A stretch of DNA of 32,317 nt from positions 1-32,317 of the forward strand of contig JAFZIJ010000091.1 of NCBI GenBank assembly GCA_017554445.1, written 5' to 3'. Positions within the stretch are counted from its first letter, which is position 1; every line of letters begins with the position of its first letter. The position numbers and the translations under genes are program-made. This document shows positions 8,578-17,080 of this stretch, piece by piece. This stretch comes from Victivallales bacterium (GTDB lineage Bacteria > Verrucomicrobiota > Lentisphaeria > Oligosphaerales > Oligosphaeraceae). Below the pieces are notes generated by a model, which was given only the letters and a program-made list of their open reading frames with translations, searched no databases and was not told the origin of the DNA.

Positions 8578-8807
8578 TATTTGTGGTAGTAAAACTCTGC
8601 CATTTGTGGTAGTAAAACTCTGCCATTTGTGGTAGTGGAACTCTGCCGTTTGTGGTAGTAAAACTCTGCCGTTTGTGGTAGTGGAACTCTGCCGTTTGTG
8701 GTAGTAAAACTCTGCCGTTTGTGGTAGTGGAACTCTGCCGTTTGTGGTAGTGGAACTCTGCCGTTTGTGGTAGTAGAACTCTGCCATTTATGGTAGTATA
8801 AACCTGC
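8578..8807. repeat. Ten-copy 23-bp tandem repeat
   Basis: Ten head-to-tail copies with a strict 23-bp period and no spacers. Each copy contains TTTGTGGTAGT (TTTATGGTAGT in the last), followed by a variable AAAAC, GGAAC or AGAAC and then TCTGCC. Inner copies alternate between AAAAC and GGAAC forms; the outer copies are more diverged (CATTTG instead of CGTTTG), the pattern expected if the array grew from the middle. It begins 9 bp after the glycosidase stop. There is no internal palindrome. All three minus-strand frames are open through it, so apparent small ORFs here are artefacts of the repeat. Confidence 0.95.
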
Positions 8808-8981
8808 AAAACTACGGTGTTAAAATTCTTATTTTACTTATTACAAATTAATTACAAAATTAACAGACACCTTCAAAGGATCAAGATAAAAAGTTGCAAA
8901 AAAATGAGGCAAAAAAGCCATAAAAAATCGCGAATAAAACCTTGATATTCTATGGAGTGATTTTAAATTAATTCTTCATAA
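8808..8981 (+). promoter_or_regulatory. AT-rich leader with candidate promoter before the AAA ATPase gene
   Basis: This stretch holds no gene and is far richer in A and T than its neighbours. A candidate promoter is TTGATA (8942-8947), 16 bp, TAAATT (8964-8969). The base-composition change together with the gene that follows fits imported DNA. The -10 sequence is the same as that proposed for the first prepilin gene. The promoter is a by-eye call of modest strength. Confidence 0.4.
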
Positions 8982-8997
8982 AAAAGGAGAAGCGATT

Positions 8998-10278
8998 ATG
9001 CAAAAATATCTGCCCCGTATTGGCGATGACATCCTGCGCTTCAAGCTCGAATGCTCTGGAGCCGTTCTAGTTGAAGGCCCTAAATGGTGCGGCAAGACTT
9101 GTTTGGCGGAACAACAGGCGGCCAGTATCATCCGAATGCAAGATCCAGACCGAGCGGAAGCATATGCCATGATGTTGAAAACCCAGCCTTCCAAATTATT
9201 GGAAGGCCCTCAACCACGTTTGATCGACGAATGGCAGGATGCCCCACAACTATGGAACGGAGTACGGTTGCATATTGATCAGCATGGCGGTTTCGGTCAT
9301 TTCATTCTGACTGGTTCCGCAACGCCCAGACCAGACAAGCAGGAGGCCCCTGTCCGACATACTGGAACTGGCCGGATTGCAAGGCTTCGCATGCGTCCAA
9401 TGACACTTTGGGAATCAGAAGATTCCAACGGAGCAGTTTCTCTGAAAAGTATCTTCGACGGACAAGATGACATTGACGGCTCATGTGATTTGACATTGGA
9501 CAAACTCGCGTTTCTCATCTGCCGTGGCGGATGGCCGGTGGCTGTAACAGCAAAAAATGAAAGGGTACAGTTGCAGCAAGCCGTCGAATATGTGAACGCC
9601 GTCGTGGAAGAGGACATCCATCGGGTGGATGGCGTGGAGAAGAATCCCACACGTGTTTCTCTGTTGTTGAAGTCGCTCGCACGAAATATTTCCACGTTGG
9701 CGACACAGCAGACATTGATGGATGACATCCTTTCCAATGACTTCACAGTAGTCGAAAAGACGATTGCCCAGTATCTTACAGCCCTAGAGCGGATTTTCGC
9801 CATTGAAAATGTTCCCGCTTGGGGCCCCTCCCTGCGTAGCAAGACCGTCATCCGCACTGCCGCTAAACGTCAGTTTGCAGATCCGTCAATTGCCACAGCC
9901 GCCCTGCGCGTCAAACCAACGGCCCTGATAGATGATTTGAAGACCTGTGGTTTTCTTTTCGAATCTCTTGTGACGCGCGATCTGCGTGTCTATGCGCAGC
10001 CGTTGGACGGCGATGTCTATCATTATCGTGACAAATCCGGTCTGGAAGCCGACCTAATCATCCGTCTGGCTGACGGGCGCTGGGGGGCTGCTGAAGTGAA
10101 GCTTGGCGTTGGTCAGATTGATGAAGCTGCGACCAACCTGTTGAAACTGAAGGAGAAAATCGACGAAGCCAAGACAGGTTCACCCGTGTTTCTCATGGTC
10201 GTTTCCGGTACTTGCCCTTATGCAATGAAGCGTCCAGATGGAATTTTAGTCGTTCCTATTGGCTGCCTCAAACCATGA
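8998..10278 (+). CDS. AAA-family ATPase with DUF4143 C-terminal domain
   Basis: A 426-residue protein of the widespread AAA_14/DUF4143 family. The Walker A motif is GPKWCGKT (27-34), Walker B is LIDEWQ (74-79) and a sensor-like FILTGSATP follows at about 101-109. The C-terminal domain carries YHYRDKSGLEADLII and AAEVKLG, the pattern of a restriction-endonuclease-like fold (D, then E-x-K). The physiological role of this family is not settled; members are often accessory and patchily distributed. AAGGAG at 8984-8989 is a clear ribosome-binding site, 8 nt from the ATG. The gene stands alone between a repeat array and a convergent glycosyltransferase gene, and its sequence is less GC-rich in third positions than its neighbours, which suggests transfer. 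Confidence 0.9.
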   Translation: MQKYLPRIGDDILRFKLECSGAVLVEGPKWCGKTCLAEQQAASIIRMQDPDRAEAYAMMLKTQPSKLLEGPQPRLIDEWQDAPQLWNGVRLHIDQHGGFGHFILTGSATPRPDKQEAPVRHTGTGRIARLRMRPMTLWESEDSNGAVSLKSIFDGQDDIDGSCDLTLDKLAFLICRGGWPVAVTAKNERVQLQQAVEYVNAVVEEDIHRVDGVEKNPTRVSLLLKSLARNISTLATQQTLMDDILSNDFTVVEKTIAQYLTALERIFAIENVPAWGPSLRSKTVIRTAAKRQFADPSIATAALRVKPTALIDDLKTCGFLFESLVTRDLRVYAQPLDGDVYHYRDKSGLEADLIIRLADGRWGAAEVKLGVGQIDEAATNLLKLKEKIDEAKTGSPVFLMVVSGTCPYAMKRPDGILVVPIGCLKP

Positions 10279-10315
10279 CACGCCAGCCTTGTTCTGCAGG
10301 CGGCTACAGCAATAA

Positions 10316-11191
10316 TTATTTCTGCGTCAGATCCAGTTCCATGCGCAGGCCAAGCTCCGCATGGCGGAGCCAGCGGTATTCGTCTGCTGGCAGTTCATCC
10401 GCCGGATCAAATGTCTTGAACAAATTGTGGTAGCGTTCGCGGAATTTCAGCGAATTGCGGGCGATGTTCGTCTTGTATTCCTCCGCGCCGAAAGATGCCG
10501 TCGTAATCCCTTCGAAATGATACATTTCGACATTCGGCGTATAGGCGACGTCAAAACCTTTCAACCGTGCACGAACACATAAATCAAGATCTTCATACTG
10601 AACGGGATGGAACAATTCGTCCAGATATCCGACCGATTCACGCAGATCCGTCCGCATCATCCAGCAGGCGCTAATGAGCGACCACGTGTTCCAGTAACTC
10701 TGATAGCGCGGATCGTCACGGTCGGCGCCACGGCCGCGGAAGGCGACGCGGCCCAGACGGCTGATGCTCACACCCGCGCATTGAATCTTGTGCGGCAGAT
10801 ACGGATAGATGATTTTCGGGCCGATGACGCCAAGCTGCGGATGCGCCGCAAATTCATCAATGAAGCGTTTCAGCCAATCCTTCGAGCAGACGACACAGTC
10901 ATTGTCGAGAAACACCGTATATTGGCTCTTGACTTTTTCCCATGCTTCGTTCCGCGCCAACGAACAGCCTTTGTTTTCGTTGTTGCGCCATGTCGTGAAC
11001 GCGATTCCCGCGTTGCGGAAACGCGGCGCGTATTCCGTAATCAACTGCGGCGTCGCGTCATCCGAACAATTATCGACGAGAAACATCTCCCGCGGCAGCG
11101 TCTCCGCCGAAAGAATCCCCTCCAAGGCATATCGTGTGAAATCAACGCCGTTATGCGCCAACATCACGATTCCGACTTCGCAAAAACTCAT
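10316..11191 (-). CDS. Family 2 glycosyltransferase
   Basis: A 291-residue GT-A glycosyltransferase. It opens with GIVMLAHNGVDFTRYALEGIL, continues with FLVDNCSDD, NKGCSLARNEA and the DxD-type metal site FLDNDC, and has the acceptor-region motif YEDLDLCVRARLKG. Such enzymes move sugars, often rhamnose-like, from nucleotide donors to growing glycans. The ATG at 11191 is preferred because GGAG lies 6 nt upstream; a GTG at 11203 would add four residues and has no such site. It lies 151 bp downstream of topA on the same strand, separated by a 7-bp repeat and a hairpin, so it may or may not share that transcript. It converges with the AAA ATPase gene 37 bp away. Confidence 0.9.
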   Translation of the reverse strand: MSFCEVGIVMLAHNGVDFTRYALEGILSAETLPREMFLVDNCSDDATPQLITEYAPRFRNAGIAFTTWRNNENKGCSLARNEAWEKVKSQYTVFLDNDCVVCSKDWLKRFIDEFAAHPQLGVIGPKIIYPYLPHKIQCAGVSISRLGRVAFRGRGADRDDPRYQSYWNTWSLISACWMMRTDLRESVGYLDELFHPVQYEDLDLCVRARLKGFDVAYTPNVEMYHFEGITTASFGAEEYKTNIARNSLKFRERYHNLFKTFDPADELPADEYRWLRHAELGLRMELDLTQK

Positions 11192-11289
11192 GTCCAACTC
11201 CACAAAATACCGTGGGTTACGTTCGCGCCATAAGCGTTCACTTCACCCACGGCCGGGCTCCTGCCACCGCTACACGGTTCAAATTCCAT

Positions 11290-11312
11290 CTAACCACTAA
11301 CCACTCTAACCA
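11290..11312 (+). repeat. Short 7-bp array (CTAACCA)
   Basis: Three CTAACCA units, the second and third separated by CT, between topA and the glycosyltransferase gene. In plus orientation the unit reads CCACTAA, the same family as the unit at 2866. It is one of six 7-bp loci, all on the same strand. Confidence 0.5.
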
Positions 11313-11314
11313 TC

Positions 11315-11334
11315 GGTCACGCGGGAGCGTGACC
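11315..11334. repeat. Hairpin downstream of topA
   Basis: GGTCACGC-GGGA-GCGTGACC is a perfect 8-bp stem with a 4-nt loop, 8 bp beyond the topA stop. No T-run follows on either strand. It may protect the topA mRNA end or be a REP-like palindrome. Confidence 0.6.
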
Positions 11335-11342
11335 CTCCCAAT

Positions 11343-14159
11343 TTACTCCTTATTGCGCGGCTTGATATAGCGGCACTTCGGGAAGGCGGAGCAACCGATG
11401 AACGGACGTCCGCGGCCCATGCGTTTCACTAACGGCGCGCCACATTCCGGGCAGCGCTCTTCCAGCATTTCCGGTGGCGGCGCGGCTTCGCCGATGCCAG
11501 CCGCCTTCGCGCGATTCTTGAAGTCCGGAATCTGGTTTTCGTACTTCTGGAGCATCCGTTTCAAGGCGCTCAACTGGCGGTCGCTCAAATTGCCTTTCTG
11601 CTGATACTGCTTCTGGAGCGACATCGCGAACTCCTTGTCGTCGAATGCACGACGGCCCGAATGCGGCGTCGGCTGACGCCACTCTTCGATCTCGTTCATC
11701 ATGTCGAACAACCGCTCAATCTTCGCAATCGCCTCGGCCGACGGCGGCGCGACAGCGATCTTCGCCTTCGTCGCGTTCTTATCCTCCACCATACCGACGG
11801 TCGCTTCGCCCGTACTCGCCATCGTGGGCGCAATCGTCGCGCCCAACGCCGTCACCAGATCCGTATAGTTTTCGATCTTCGCCGCATAGCGGGAGGCGAT
11901 TTTCAGCAAGGCGGCCATCTGGCTATCCGACAGCATTTTACCTTGTTCAGCCTGTTTCTTCAACGACTTGAAGAACTTGCCGTCATCATAGGTGCGGCTA
12001 CCGCGACGGACGGGCGGCTCCCATTCCAAACTGGACATCGCGTCGAACAGCTTCTGCAAAGCGGGGCTGACTTCCATCGGCGGCTGCGCAGCCTCGTCTT
12101 CGGCTTCCTTAGCGATATTGGTCACCATTTCGCCGAACCCCTTGTCGTCAAGCCACTTCTGAACTGCAGGCAGGCGGTTCACATAACGCGCGCACATGTT
12201 CAAAAGGGCGTTGGATTGGCGTTCCGTCAGATCCTTCCCCTTCTCCAACTGCGCTTCCAAACTCTCCTTGAATTTGGCATCGTCGTATTTCTTTCCACCA
12301 CGAAGCACAGGAGCGTCGAACTCAAAATCTGGCTTGAACAGCTTCAGCAGCTCGGCGGCATCATCCGCTGTCAGGCGGAACGACGCGTTCTTCCTCGCGC
12401 CCAGCCACTTCTGGAACTTCTCATAGAAATCCTTCAGCATTACGACCCAGTTCAGATCGCCTTCCTCCACTTGGTCCAGCTCCTCTTCCATCTGGGAGGT
12501 GAAACCGATATCGAACAAATCCGGCATCTGCTCGACTAGGAAGTCGTTCACTTGGAAGCCAAGCTGCGTCGGCGTCAGACTGCTCTTATCCTTCGTGACA
12601 TATTCACGCTCCTGAATCATATTGACGGTCGTCGCAAACGTGGAAGGACGGCCTACTCCGTTCAGTTCCAATGCCTTGACAAGGCTGGCCTCAGAATAGC
12701 GGCTCGGCGGCGTCGTGAAACACTGCTCTTTGATCAGATCCTTCAGATCGCACTTCATGCCTTCCTGCAAATGCGGCAACGGATGCGTCGAATCCTCCGC
12801 GTTCTCCTCTTCGCCGACTTCCTTGATGTTATAGACTTTCAAGTAGCCCTGGAAGACCGTCTCGCGGGCGGCCGCGCGAAATGTGCAGACCATTCCCTTC
12901 GGGGCCTTCTTGTCGTCTGGCGGGAATTGCAGCGATGTCAAATCGCCGCCACGGCTCTCGATTTCCACCGCATGGTCGATCTGGCGTGCGGCCGACATCT
13001 GGCTCGCCATGAAACGGTTCCAGATGATGCGATAGACGCGCAACTGCGGCCCTGTCAGATAGGCGGACACGGAATCCGGCGTCCGCGTCACATCCGTCGG
13101 GCGGATGGCCTCATGGGCCTCCTGTGCACTCTTGCGGCTACGGTAGATATTCGGCCGTTCAGGAACGTATTCCTGGCCATAGTTCGCGGCGATGTATTCG
13201 CGCGCCTGGTCTTGGGCTTCCTTCGCGACGTTCACGAAATCCGTTCTCATATAGGTAATAAGACCGACGGAACCGTTGCCGAGTTCGATACCTTCATACA
13301 GCTCCTGCGCGATGCGCATCGTCTGGCTGGCCCCCAATTTCAACGCGCTGCCGCAGGCCTGCTGCAACGTACTGGTAATGAACGGAGGAGGAGCGGCCTG
13401 ACGGCGCGGTGTCTCCGTCACTTTCGTCACGCGATGAGTCACGCCTGCGCTTTCCAACGCATCCGCAAGCACTTCCGCCTGACGTGCATTCGCGACAACG
13501 GCTTTTTCATTGTTCAAACGGAACAGGCGTGTGCGAACCTGCGTGCCGTCAAGATCCGGGCAAGTGAACAACGCATCGAGATTCCAGTATTCTTCCGGCT
13601 GGAAGGCCTGGATTTCGCGTTCACGCTCCACCACGAGACGAAGCGCGACGGATTGAACGCGCCCCGCGCTCGTCCCTTTCTTGATGCTGCGCCACAGCAA
13701 CGGACTCACCTGATAGCCAACCAGACGGTCCAAAACACGCCGAGCTTGTTGCGCGGCAACAAGATCCATCGCAATTTGTCCGGGCTCCTTGAAGGAACGC
13801 TCAATCGCGTTCCGCGTAATTTCATGGAACGTGATACGATGGAACTGACCATGGCCCGCCGTCCGCAGAATCTCCTGCAGATGCCACGCGATCGCCTCTC
13901 CTTCGCGGTCAGGGTCTGTTGCCAGATAGATCTGATCCGCCGATGCCGCCGCCTGCCGCAACGACTTCACGACCTTCTTGCCATTCGCCGTCAGTTCGTA
14001 TTGCGGCTCGAAATCATGCTCGATGTCAACGCCCAGGGAATGCTGCGGCAGATCCCGCACATGCCCCATGGAGGCCTGGACTTGTATCTCATTGCCAAGA
14101 AAACGCCCGATCGTACGGGCCTTCGCAGGCGATTCAACAACTACCAATGTCTTGCTCAT
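11343..14159 (-). CDS. topA: DNA topoisomerase I with three lineage-type repeats near the C terminus
   Basis: A 938-residue type IA topoisomerase that relaxes negative supercoils. The TOPRIM domain shows VVVESPAKARTI and TDPDREGEA, the latter with the metal-binding acids. The active-site tyrosine is Y303 in GLITYMRTD; the residue after TD is Phe where Ser is usual. SAGRVQSVALRLVVEREREI and NGVGRPSTFA are also family landmarks. After the core come three copies of a segment of about 70 residues (about 604-675, 701-770, 814-886) with the pattern LF...RG.R.YDD..F..SL..Q, then L..RQ..AL....RY. The protein ends in a single four-Cys zinc ribbon (903 onward, CPECG to CSAFPKC). ATG 14159 is chosen because AAGGA lies 7 nt upstream. 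It follows dprA by 38 bp, probably on one transcript. Confidence 0.96.
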   Translation of the reverse strand: MSKTLVVVESPAKARTIGRFLGNEIQVQASMGHVRDLPQHSLGVDIEHDFEPQYELTANGKKVVKSLRQAAASADQIYLATDPDREGEAIAWHLQEILRTAGHGQFHRITFHEITRNAIERSFKEPGQIAMDLVAAQQARRVLDRLVGYQVSPLLWRSIKKGTSAGRVQSVALRLVVEREREIQAFQPEEYWNLDALFTCPDLDGTQVRTRLFRLNNEKAVVANARQAEVLADALESAGVTHRVTKVTETPRRQAAPPPFITSTLQQACGSALKLGASQTMRIAQELYEGIELGNGSVGLITYMRTDFVNVAKEAQDQAREYIAANYGQEYVPERPNIYRSRKSAQEAHEAIRPTDVTRTPDSVSAYLTGPQLRVYRIIWNRFMASQMSAARQIDHAVEIESRGGDLTSLQFPPDDKKAPKGMVCTFRAAARETVFQGYLKVYNIKEVGEEENAEDSTHPLPHLQEGMKCDLKDLIKEQCFTTPPSRYSEASLVKALELNGVGRPSTFATTVNMIQEREYVTKDKSSLTPTQLGFQVNDFLVEQMPDLFDIGFTSQMEEELDQVEEGDLNWVVMLKDFYEKFQKWLGARKNASFRLTADDAAELLKLFKPDFEFDAPVLRGGKKYDDAKFKESLEAQLEKGKDLTERQSNALLNMCARYVNRLPAVQKWLDDKGFGEMVTNIAKEAEDEAAQPPMEVSPALQKLFDAMSSLEWEPPVRRGSRTYDDGKFFKSLKKQAEQGKMLSDSQMAALLKIASRYAAKIENYTDLVTALGATIAPTMASTGEATVGMVEDKNATKAKIAVAPPSAEAIAKIERLFDMMNEIEEWRQPTPHSGRRAFDDKEFAMSLQKQYQQKGNLSDRQLSALKRMLQKYENQIPDFKNRAKAAGIGEAAPPPEMLEERCPECGAPLVKRMGRGRPFIGCSAFPKCRYIKPRNKE

Positions 14160-14197
14160 GTTCTTATCCTTCATCTACTTGTATGCGGCAATGACCA

Positions 14198-15352
14198 TCA
14201 GACCCGCACTACCCGCTTGCCGGGCAGCTGCTTCACCAGATGCTTCATCTCAAGACTCAGCAGCGAGGCTAGAACGCTTGACGCGTCTTCATCCATTTCC
14301 GCAATCATATCATCAATATAACGCTCTCCGTCGTTAAGTAAAGCCCATAATTTCAACTCTAACCCGTGTAATTGCAACTCAACAGGACGACTTTTTGCAT
14401 TTTTCTCATCAGTTTTTTCAACTTTTGCCTTTCTTCCAAGCCCTGGAAGGAGGACAAACTCCTCCGCGATGTCCGCAAAACTTTCCACCAGCTTTGCTCC
14501 ATCTTTTATCAACGCATGGCATCCACGCGACTGCGGGACGTCCGCCGGACCGGGCACGGCGAAAACCAATCGATCCTGCTCCAACGCGCAGTTTGCCGTG
14601 ATGAGACTGCCGCTCTGCAGCCCTGCCTCCACCACGACCGTTCCCTGCGACATGCCGGAAATGATGCGGTTCCGCATTGGAAATGCACGTCGGTCCGGCG
14701 GAAACAGCATAGGAAACTCCGTGATGACCGCACCACCGTTTTCCGCAATCCGTTTGGCCAGACCGATGTTCTCCTGCGGATAAAGCGACGCCAACCCGCT
14801 GCCGACAACCGCCACCGTCACGCCTTTTGCACGTAGCGTCGCTTCATGAGCGACCGTGTCGATGCCGCGGGCCAGCCCCGAAACAACAGGCCATCCCGCA
14901 TAGCCTGCCGCACTCGACAACGCATCAGCCATCCTTACGCCATAGGCGGTCGTATGGCGGGAACCGACGACCGCAATGGCCCCACGGCTCTCCTTCAACG
15001 CCTTCCTACTACCATATATATATAAACAGATGGGTGGATCATGGATTTCTCGCAGAAGCGGCGGATAGTCGTCATCGTCTTCCGTCAGAATCTCCGCTCC
15101 CGCCCGCGCGACACGTTTCAGCTCCGCCGCTAAATCGCAACGGCTCTCCCACTGGCTGATGACCTCCGCCCACTTCGCGCCGATGCCCGGAATCCGCTCC
15201 AGACGGACGCGCCCTGCCGTCAATGCATTCTCCACCTTGCCGAACTCCTCCTCCAGCAGTTGCTTACGCACAGGGCCGATCCCCCCTAGCATATTCAACA
15301 CAATCAATGCTTCCCGACGTTCCATCACATCTATTTTCCATTCTGCCGTCAT
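14198..15352 (-). CDS. dprA: DNA processing protein DprA
   Basis: A 384-residue DprA/Smf protein, which loads RecA on incoming single-stranded DNA during transformation. Helix-hairpin-helix-like segments lie near the start (GIGPVRKQLLEEEFG and IPGIGAKWAEVI). The Rossmann-like core shows AVVGSRHTTAYG, SGLARGIDTVAHEATL, FPMRNRIISGMS and GSLITANCALEQDR, all diagnostic. The last 65 residues form the winged-helix end (DDMIAEMDEDASSVLASLLSLEM). The start is uncertain: ATG 15352 would leave a leader of about 19 nt, ATG 15325 about 46 nt; neither has a good ribosome-binding site. A near-consensus promoter precedes it. With prepilin-like proteins elsewhere in the window this hints at, but does not show, natural competence. 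Confidence 0.95.
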   Translation of the reverse strand: MTAEWKIDVMERREALIVLNMLGGIGPVRKQLLEEEFGKVENALTAGRVRLERIPGIGAKWAEVISQWESRCDLAAELKRVARAGAEILTEDDDDYPPLLREIHDPPICLYIYGSRKALKESRGAIAVVGSRHTTAYGVRMADALSSAAGYAGWPVVSGLARGIDTVAHEATLRAKGVTVAVVGSGLASLYPQENIGLAKRIAENGGAVITEFPMLFPPDRRAFPMRNRIISGMSQGTVVVEAGLQSGSLITANCALEQDRLVFAVPGPADVPQSRGCHALIKDGAKLVESFADIAEEFVLLPGLGRKAKVEKTDEKNAKSRPVELQLHGLELKLWALLNDGERYIDDMIAEMDEDASSVLASLLSLEMKHLVKQLPGKRVVRV

Positions 15353-15377
15353 ATTCTATTTTTGTCTTTTATACCAT

Positions 15378-15405
15378 ATTATACCATCCTTTTCATCTAT
15401 TGCAA
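15378..15405 (-). promoter_or_regulatory. Promoter of dprA-topA
   Basis: On the minus strand TTGCAA (15405-15400), 16 bp, TATAAT (15383-15378). The -10 is perfect consensus. Transcription should start near 15371. The surrounding 15353-15620 region is strongly AT-rich and holds no other gene. Confidence 0.75.
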
Positions 15406-15516
15406 CATTATTCTTATATTATCATAATAAATCATAATAAGTCATATCAAATCACAATGACTTTTTAGGCATATTTAAATTTAATTTGTTTTATATGAAT
15501 AATTTATAAAAATACT

Positions 15517-15542
15517 CATTTTTACAAAAAAGAGTAAAAATG
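15517..15542. repeat. AT-rich inverted repeat
   Basis: CATTTTTAC and GTAAAAATG are perfect 9-bp arms around an 8-nt A-rich loop, in the gene-free stretch between dprA and proA. It could be an operator or a weak terminator; no T-run of useful length follows. Confidence 0.4.
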
Positions 15543-15623
15543 CATCCATAAAAAGGCATATATATCACATTAGCAACAAATTACAGTTTTAGCCTTTAAT
15601 GAATTCTCTTTATCATAATCCAG

Positions 15624-15690
15624 TGGGATATCTGGGATATCTGAATCTCAAATGTCCATCCCAGATATCCCAGATATCCCAGATATCCCA
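15624..15690. repeat. Large inverted repeat made of 9-bp tandem units
   Basis: The left arm (15624-15643) is two units of TGGGATATC plus TG. The right arm (15662-15690) is three units of the reverse complement, CAGATATCC plus one C per period. Perfect pairing over 20 bp is possible in two registers, with an 18-nt or longer loop. It lies downstream of proA, separated from it by a 7-bp array. A related 9-bp repeat lies just upstream of proA at 17081. Confidence 0.85.
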
Positions 15691-15747
15691 GAAAAAAACA
15701 AATAACTTGCGCTGTATCAAAGCCATAATTTTGGCTTCTCTATTCTC

Positions 15748-15784
15748 CCATAGCCCATAAGCCATAAGCCATGAGCCATAAGCC
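15748..15784 (+). repeat. 7-bp tandem array (CCATAAG type) downstream of proA
   Basis: Five units: CCATAGC, CCATAAG, CCATAAG, CCATGAG, CCATAAG, with one extra C. It has the same plus-strand orientation as all other members. It runs directly into the hairpin that holds the proA stop codon. Confidence 0.85.
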
Positions 15785-15815
15785 TTTACGCATCGCCCAA
15801 AGGACGATGCGTAAA
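15785..15815. repeat. Stop-codon hairpin at proA 3' end
   Basis: TTTACGCATCG (15785-15795) pairs perfectly over 11 bp with CGATGCGTAAA (15805-15815), around a 9-nt loop. The pairing uses the last codons of proA, and the TAA stop (15788-15786) sits in the 3' arm on the minus strand. It touches the 7-bp array. No T-run follows. Confidence 0.75.
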
Positions 15816-17072
15816 ATGCTTCCGACCTTCCGCATAATCCGCCACAATGTGGCCGTTGCCCTTCAGCAACCATTTGTAGATGACAAGTCCTTCCAGCCCA
15901 ACAGGTCCGCGGGCATGGATCTTGTTCGTGCTGATGCCGACCTCCGCACCGAGACCGAAGCGGAATCCGTCCGCGAAACGGCTGCTGCAATTCCAGAAGA
16001 CATCCGCCGAATCGACGAGCGACATGAATTTCTGCGCCGCCGCATCATCCTGCGTCACAATCACATCCGTATGACCAGACCCATGCTTGTTGATATGCGC
16101 GATCGCCTCGTCTTCGTCGCCGACAATCTTGATGGACAAAATGTAATCCAGATATTCCGTGTCCCAATCCGCCTCCGTCGCAGGCTCCATATCGACGATT
16201 GCCCGCGTCTTTTCGCAACCGAGCAACTTGACGTTCTTTTCACGCAAGTCGTTCGCCAGCAACGGCAAAAGCGATGGCGCGATTTTCTCGTGGACAAGCA
16301 GCGTCTCCGCCGCGTTGCAGACGGAGACGTACTGCGTCTTCGAATCGACCACGACCTTCCGTGCAATCGCAACATCCGCCGCCGCATCGACATACACATG
16401 GCACAGCCCTTCAGCGTGGCCCATCACGGCGATGTTTGTGTGAGTCATGATGTATTTTACAAACGCATTCGAACCACGGGGGATGATCAAATCGATGTAG
16501 TCGTCCAATGCAAGCATTTCATTGACGTCAGCGCGCGTTTCCAGCAGCTGCAGCCAATTTGCGGGAATGCCCGCCTTCGCGGTTGCGGCAGCAATAACTC
16601 GCGCCAATTCGCGATTCGTATTCAATGCCTCGCTGCCGCCTTTCAAAACGGCTGCGTTGCCGCTCTTCAAACACAACGTCGAAATCTGCACCAACGCATC
16701 CGGACGAGATTCAAAAATGACGCCGATGACACCAATCGGGCAACTGACTTTCGTCAGAATGAGCCCTTCGTCCAATTCCGTGCAGCTCAACTTCTTACCG
16801 ACAGGATCCTCCAATTTCAGCAGGCTTTCGACGCCTTCAACGACATCTTCGAGCTTCTTTTCATTGAACGCCAACCGTTTGAGCAAGGGTCCTGTCAGAC
16901 CGGCCGCCTCCGCGGCCGCCAAATCCGCCTTGTTCGCCGCCAGAATCGCCGCCGCTTCCGCACGCAATGCCGTCGCTATCGCCTCCAACGCGCGATTCTT
17001 CAACTCAGTCCCGCAGGCCGCCAATTGAATGGACGCCTCTTTCGCCAATTTTACTTTGTCAATCGTATTCAT
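15786..17072 (-). CDS. proA: Gamma-glutamyl phosphate reductase
   Basis: A 428-residue enzyme of proline synthesis that reduces gamma-glutamyl phosphate with NADPH to glutamate semialdehyde. Diagnostic segments are GVIGVIFESRPDALVQIS, LKSGNAAVLKGGSEA, IIPRGSNAFV, GLCHVYVD (with the conserved Cys) and FADGFRFGLGAEVGIST followed by HARGPVGLEGL. Length matches the family (about 415-430). No proB kinase gene is present in the window. The start at 17072 has no ribosome-binding site; an A-rich tract and a 9-bp tandem repeat lie directly upstream. It follows miaA by 83 bp on the same strand and may be the last gene of an lspA-miaA-proA transcript. Its stop codon is inside a hairpin joined to a repeat array. 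Confidence 0.97.
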   Translation of the reverse strand: MNTIDKVKLAKEASIQLAACGTELKNRALEAIATALRAEAAAILAANKADLAAAEAAGLTGPLLKRLAFNEKKLEDVVEGVESLLKLEDPVGKKLSCTELDEGLILTKVSCPIGVIGVIFESRPDALVQISTLCLKSGNAAVLKGGSEALNTNRELARVIAAATAKAGIPANWLQLLETRADVNEMLALDDYIDLIIPRGSNAFVKYIMTHTNIAVMGHAEGLCHVYVDAAADVAIARKVVVDSKTQYVSVCNAAETLLVHEKIAPSLLPLLANDLREKNVKLLGCEKTRAIVDMEPATEADWDTEYLDYILSIKIVGDEDEAIAHINKHGSGHTDVIVTQDDAAAQKFMSLVDSADVFWNCSSRFADGFRFGLGAEVGISTNKIHARGPVGLEGLVIYKWLLKGNGHIVADYAEGRKHFTHRPLGDA

Positions 17073-17080
17073 GTTTTTTT

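Noticed and set aside
8578..8807. CRISPR array
   Set aside because: Units are contiguous with no spacers, and there are no cas genes in the window.
8522..8809. Minus-strand small protein with repeating LPQTAEF..HK motif
   Set aside because: The 23-bp repeat leaves all three minus frames open, so the frame is a by-product of the tandem repeat; there is no ribosome-binding site.
11315..11334. Intrinsic terminator of topA
   Set aside because: The stem is good but lacks a following T-run in the topA direction; kept only as a hairpin.
12552..14321. Plus-strand frame of 589 codons antisense to topA
   Set aside because: Shadow of a strongly conserved gene; its composition is Arg- and His-rich as expected from antisense of GC-rich coding sequence.
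15624..15690. Intrinsic terminator of proA
   Set aside because: No T-run on either strand, and the arms are made of tandem units, so a repeat origin explains it better.
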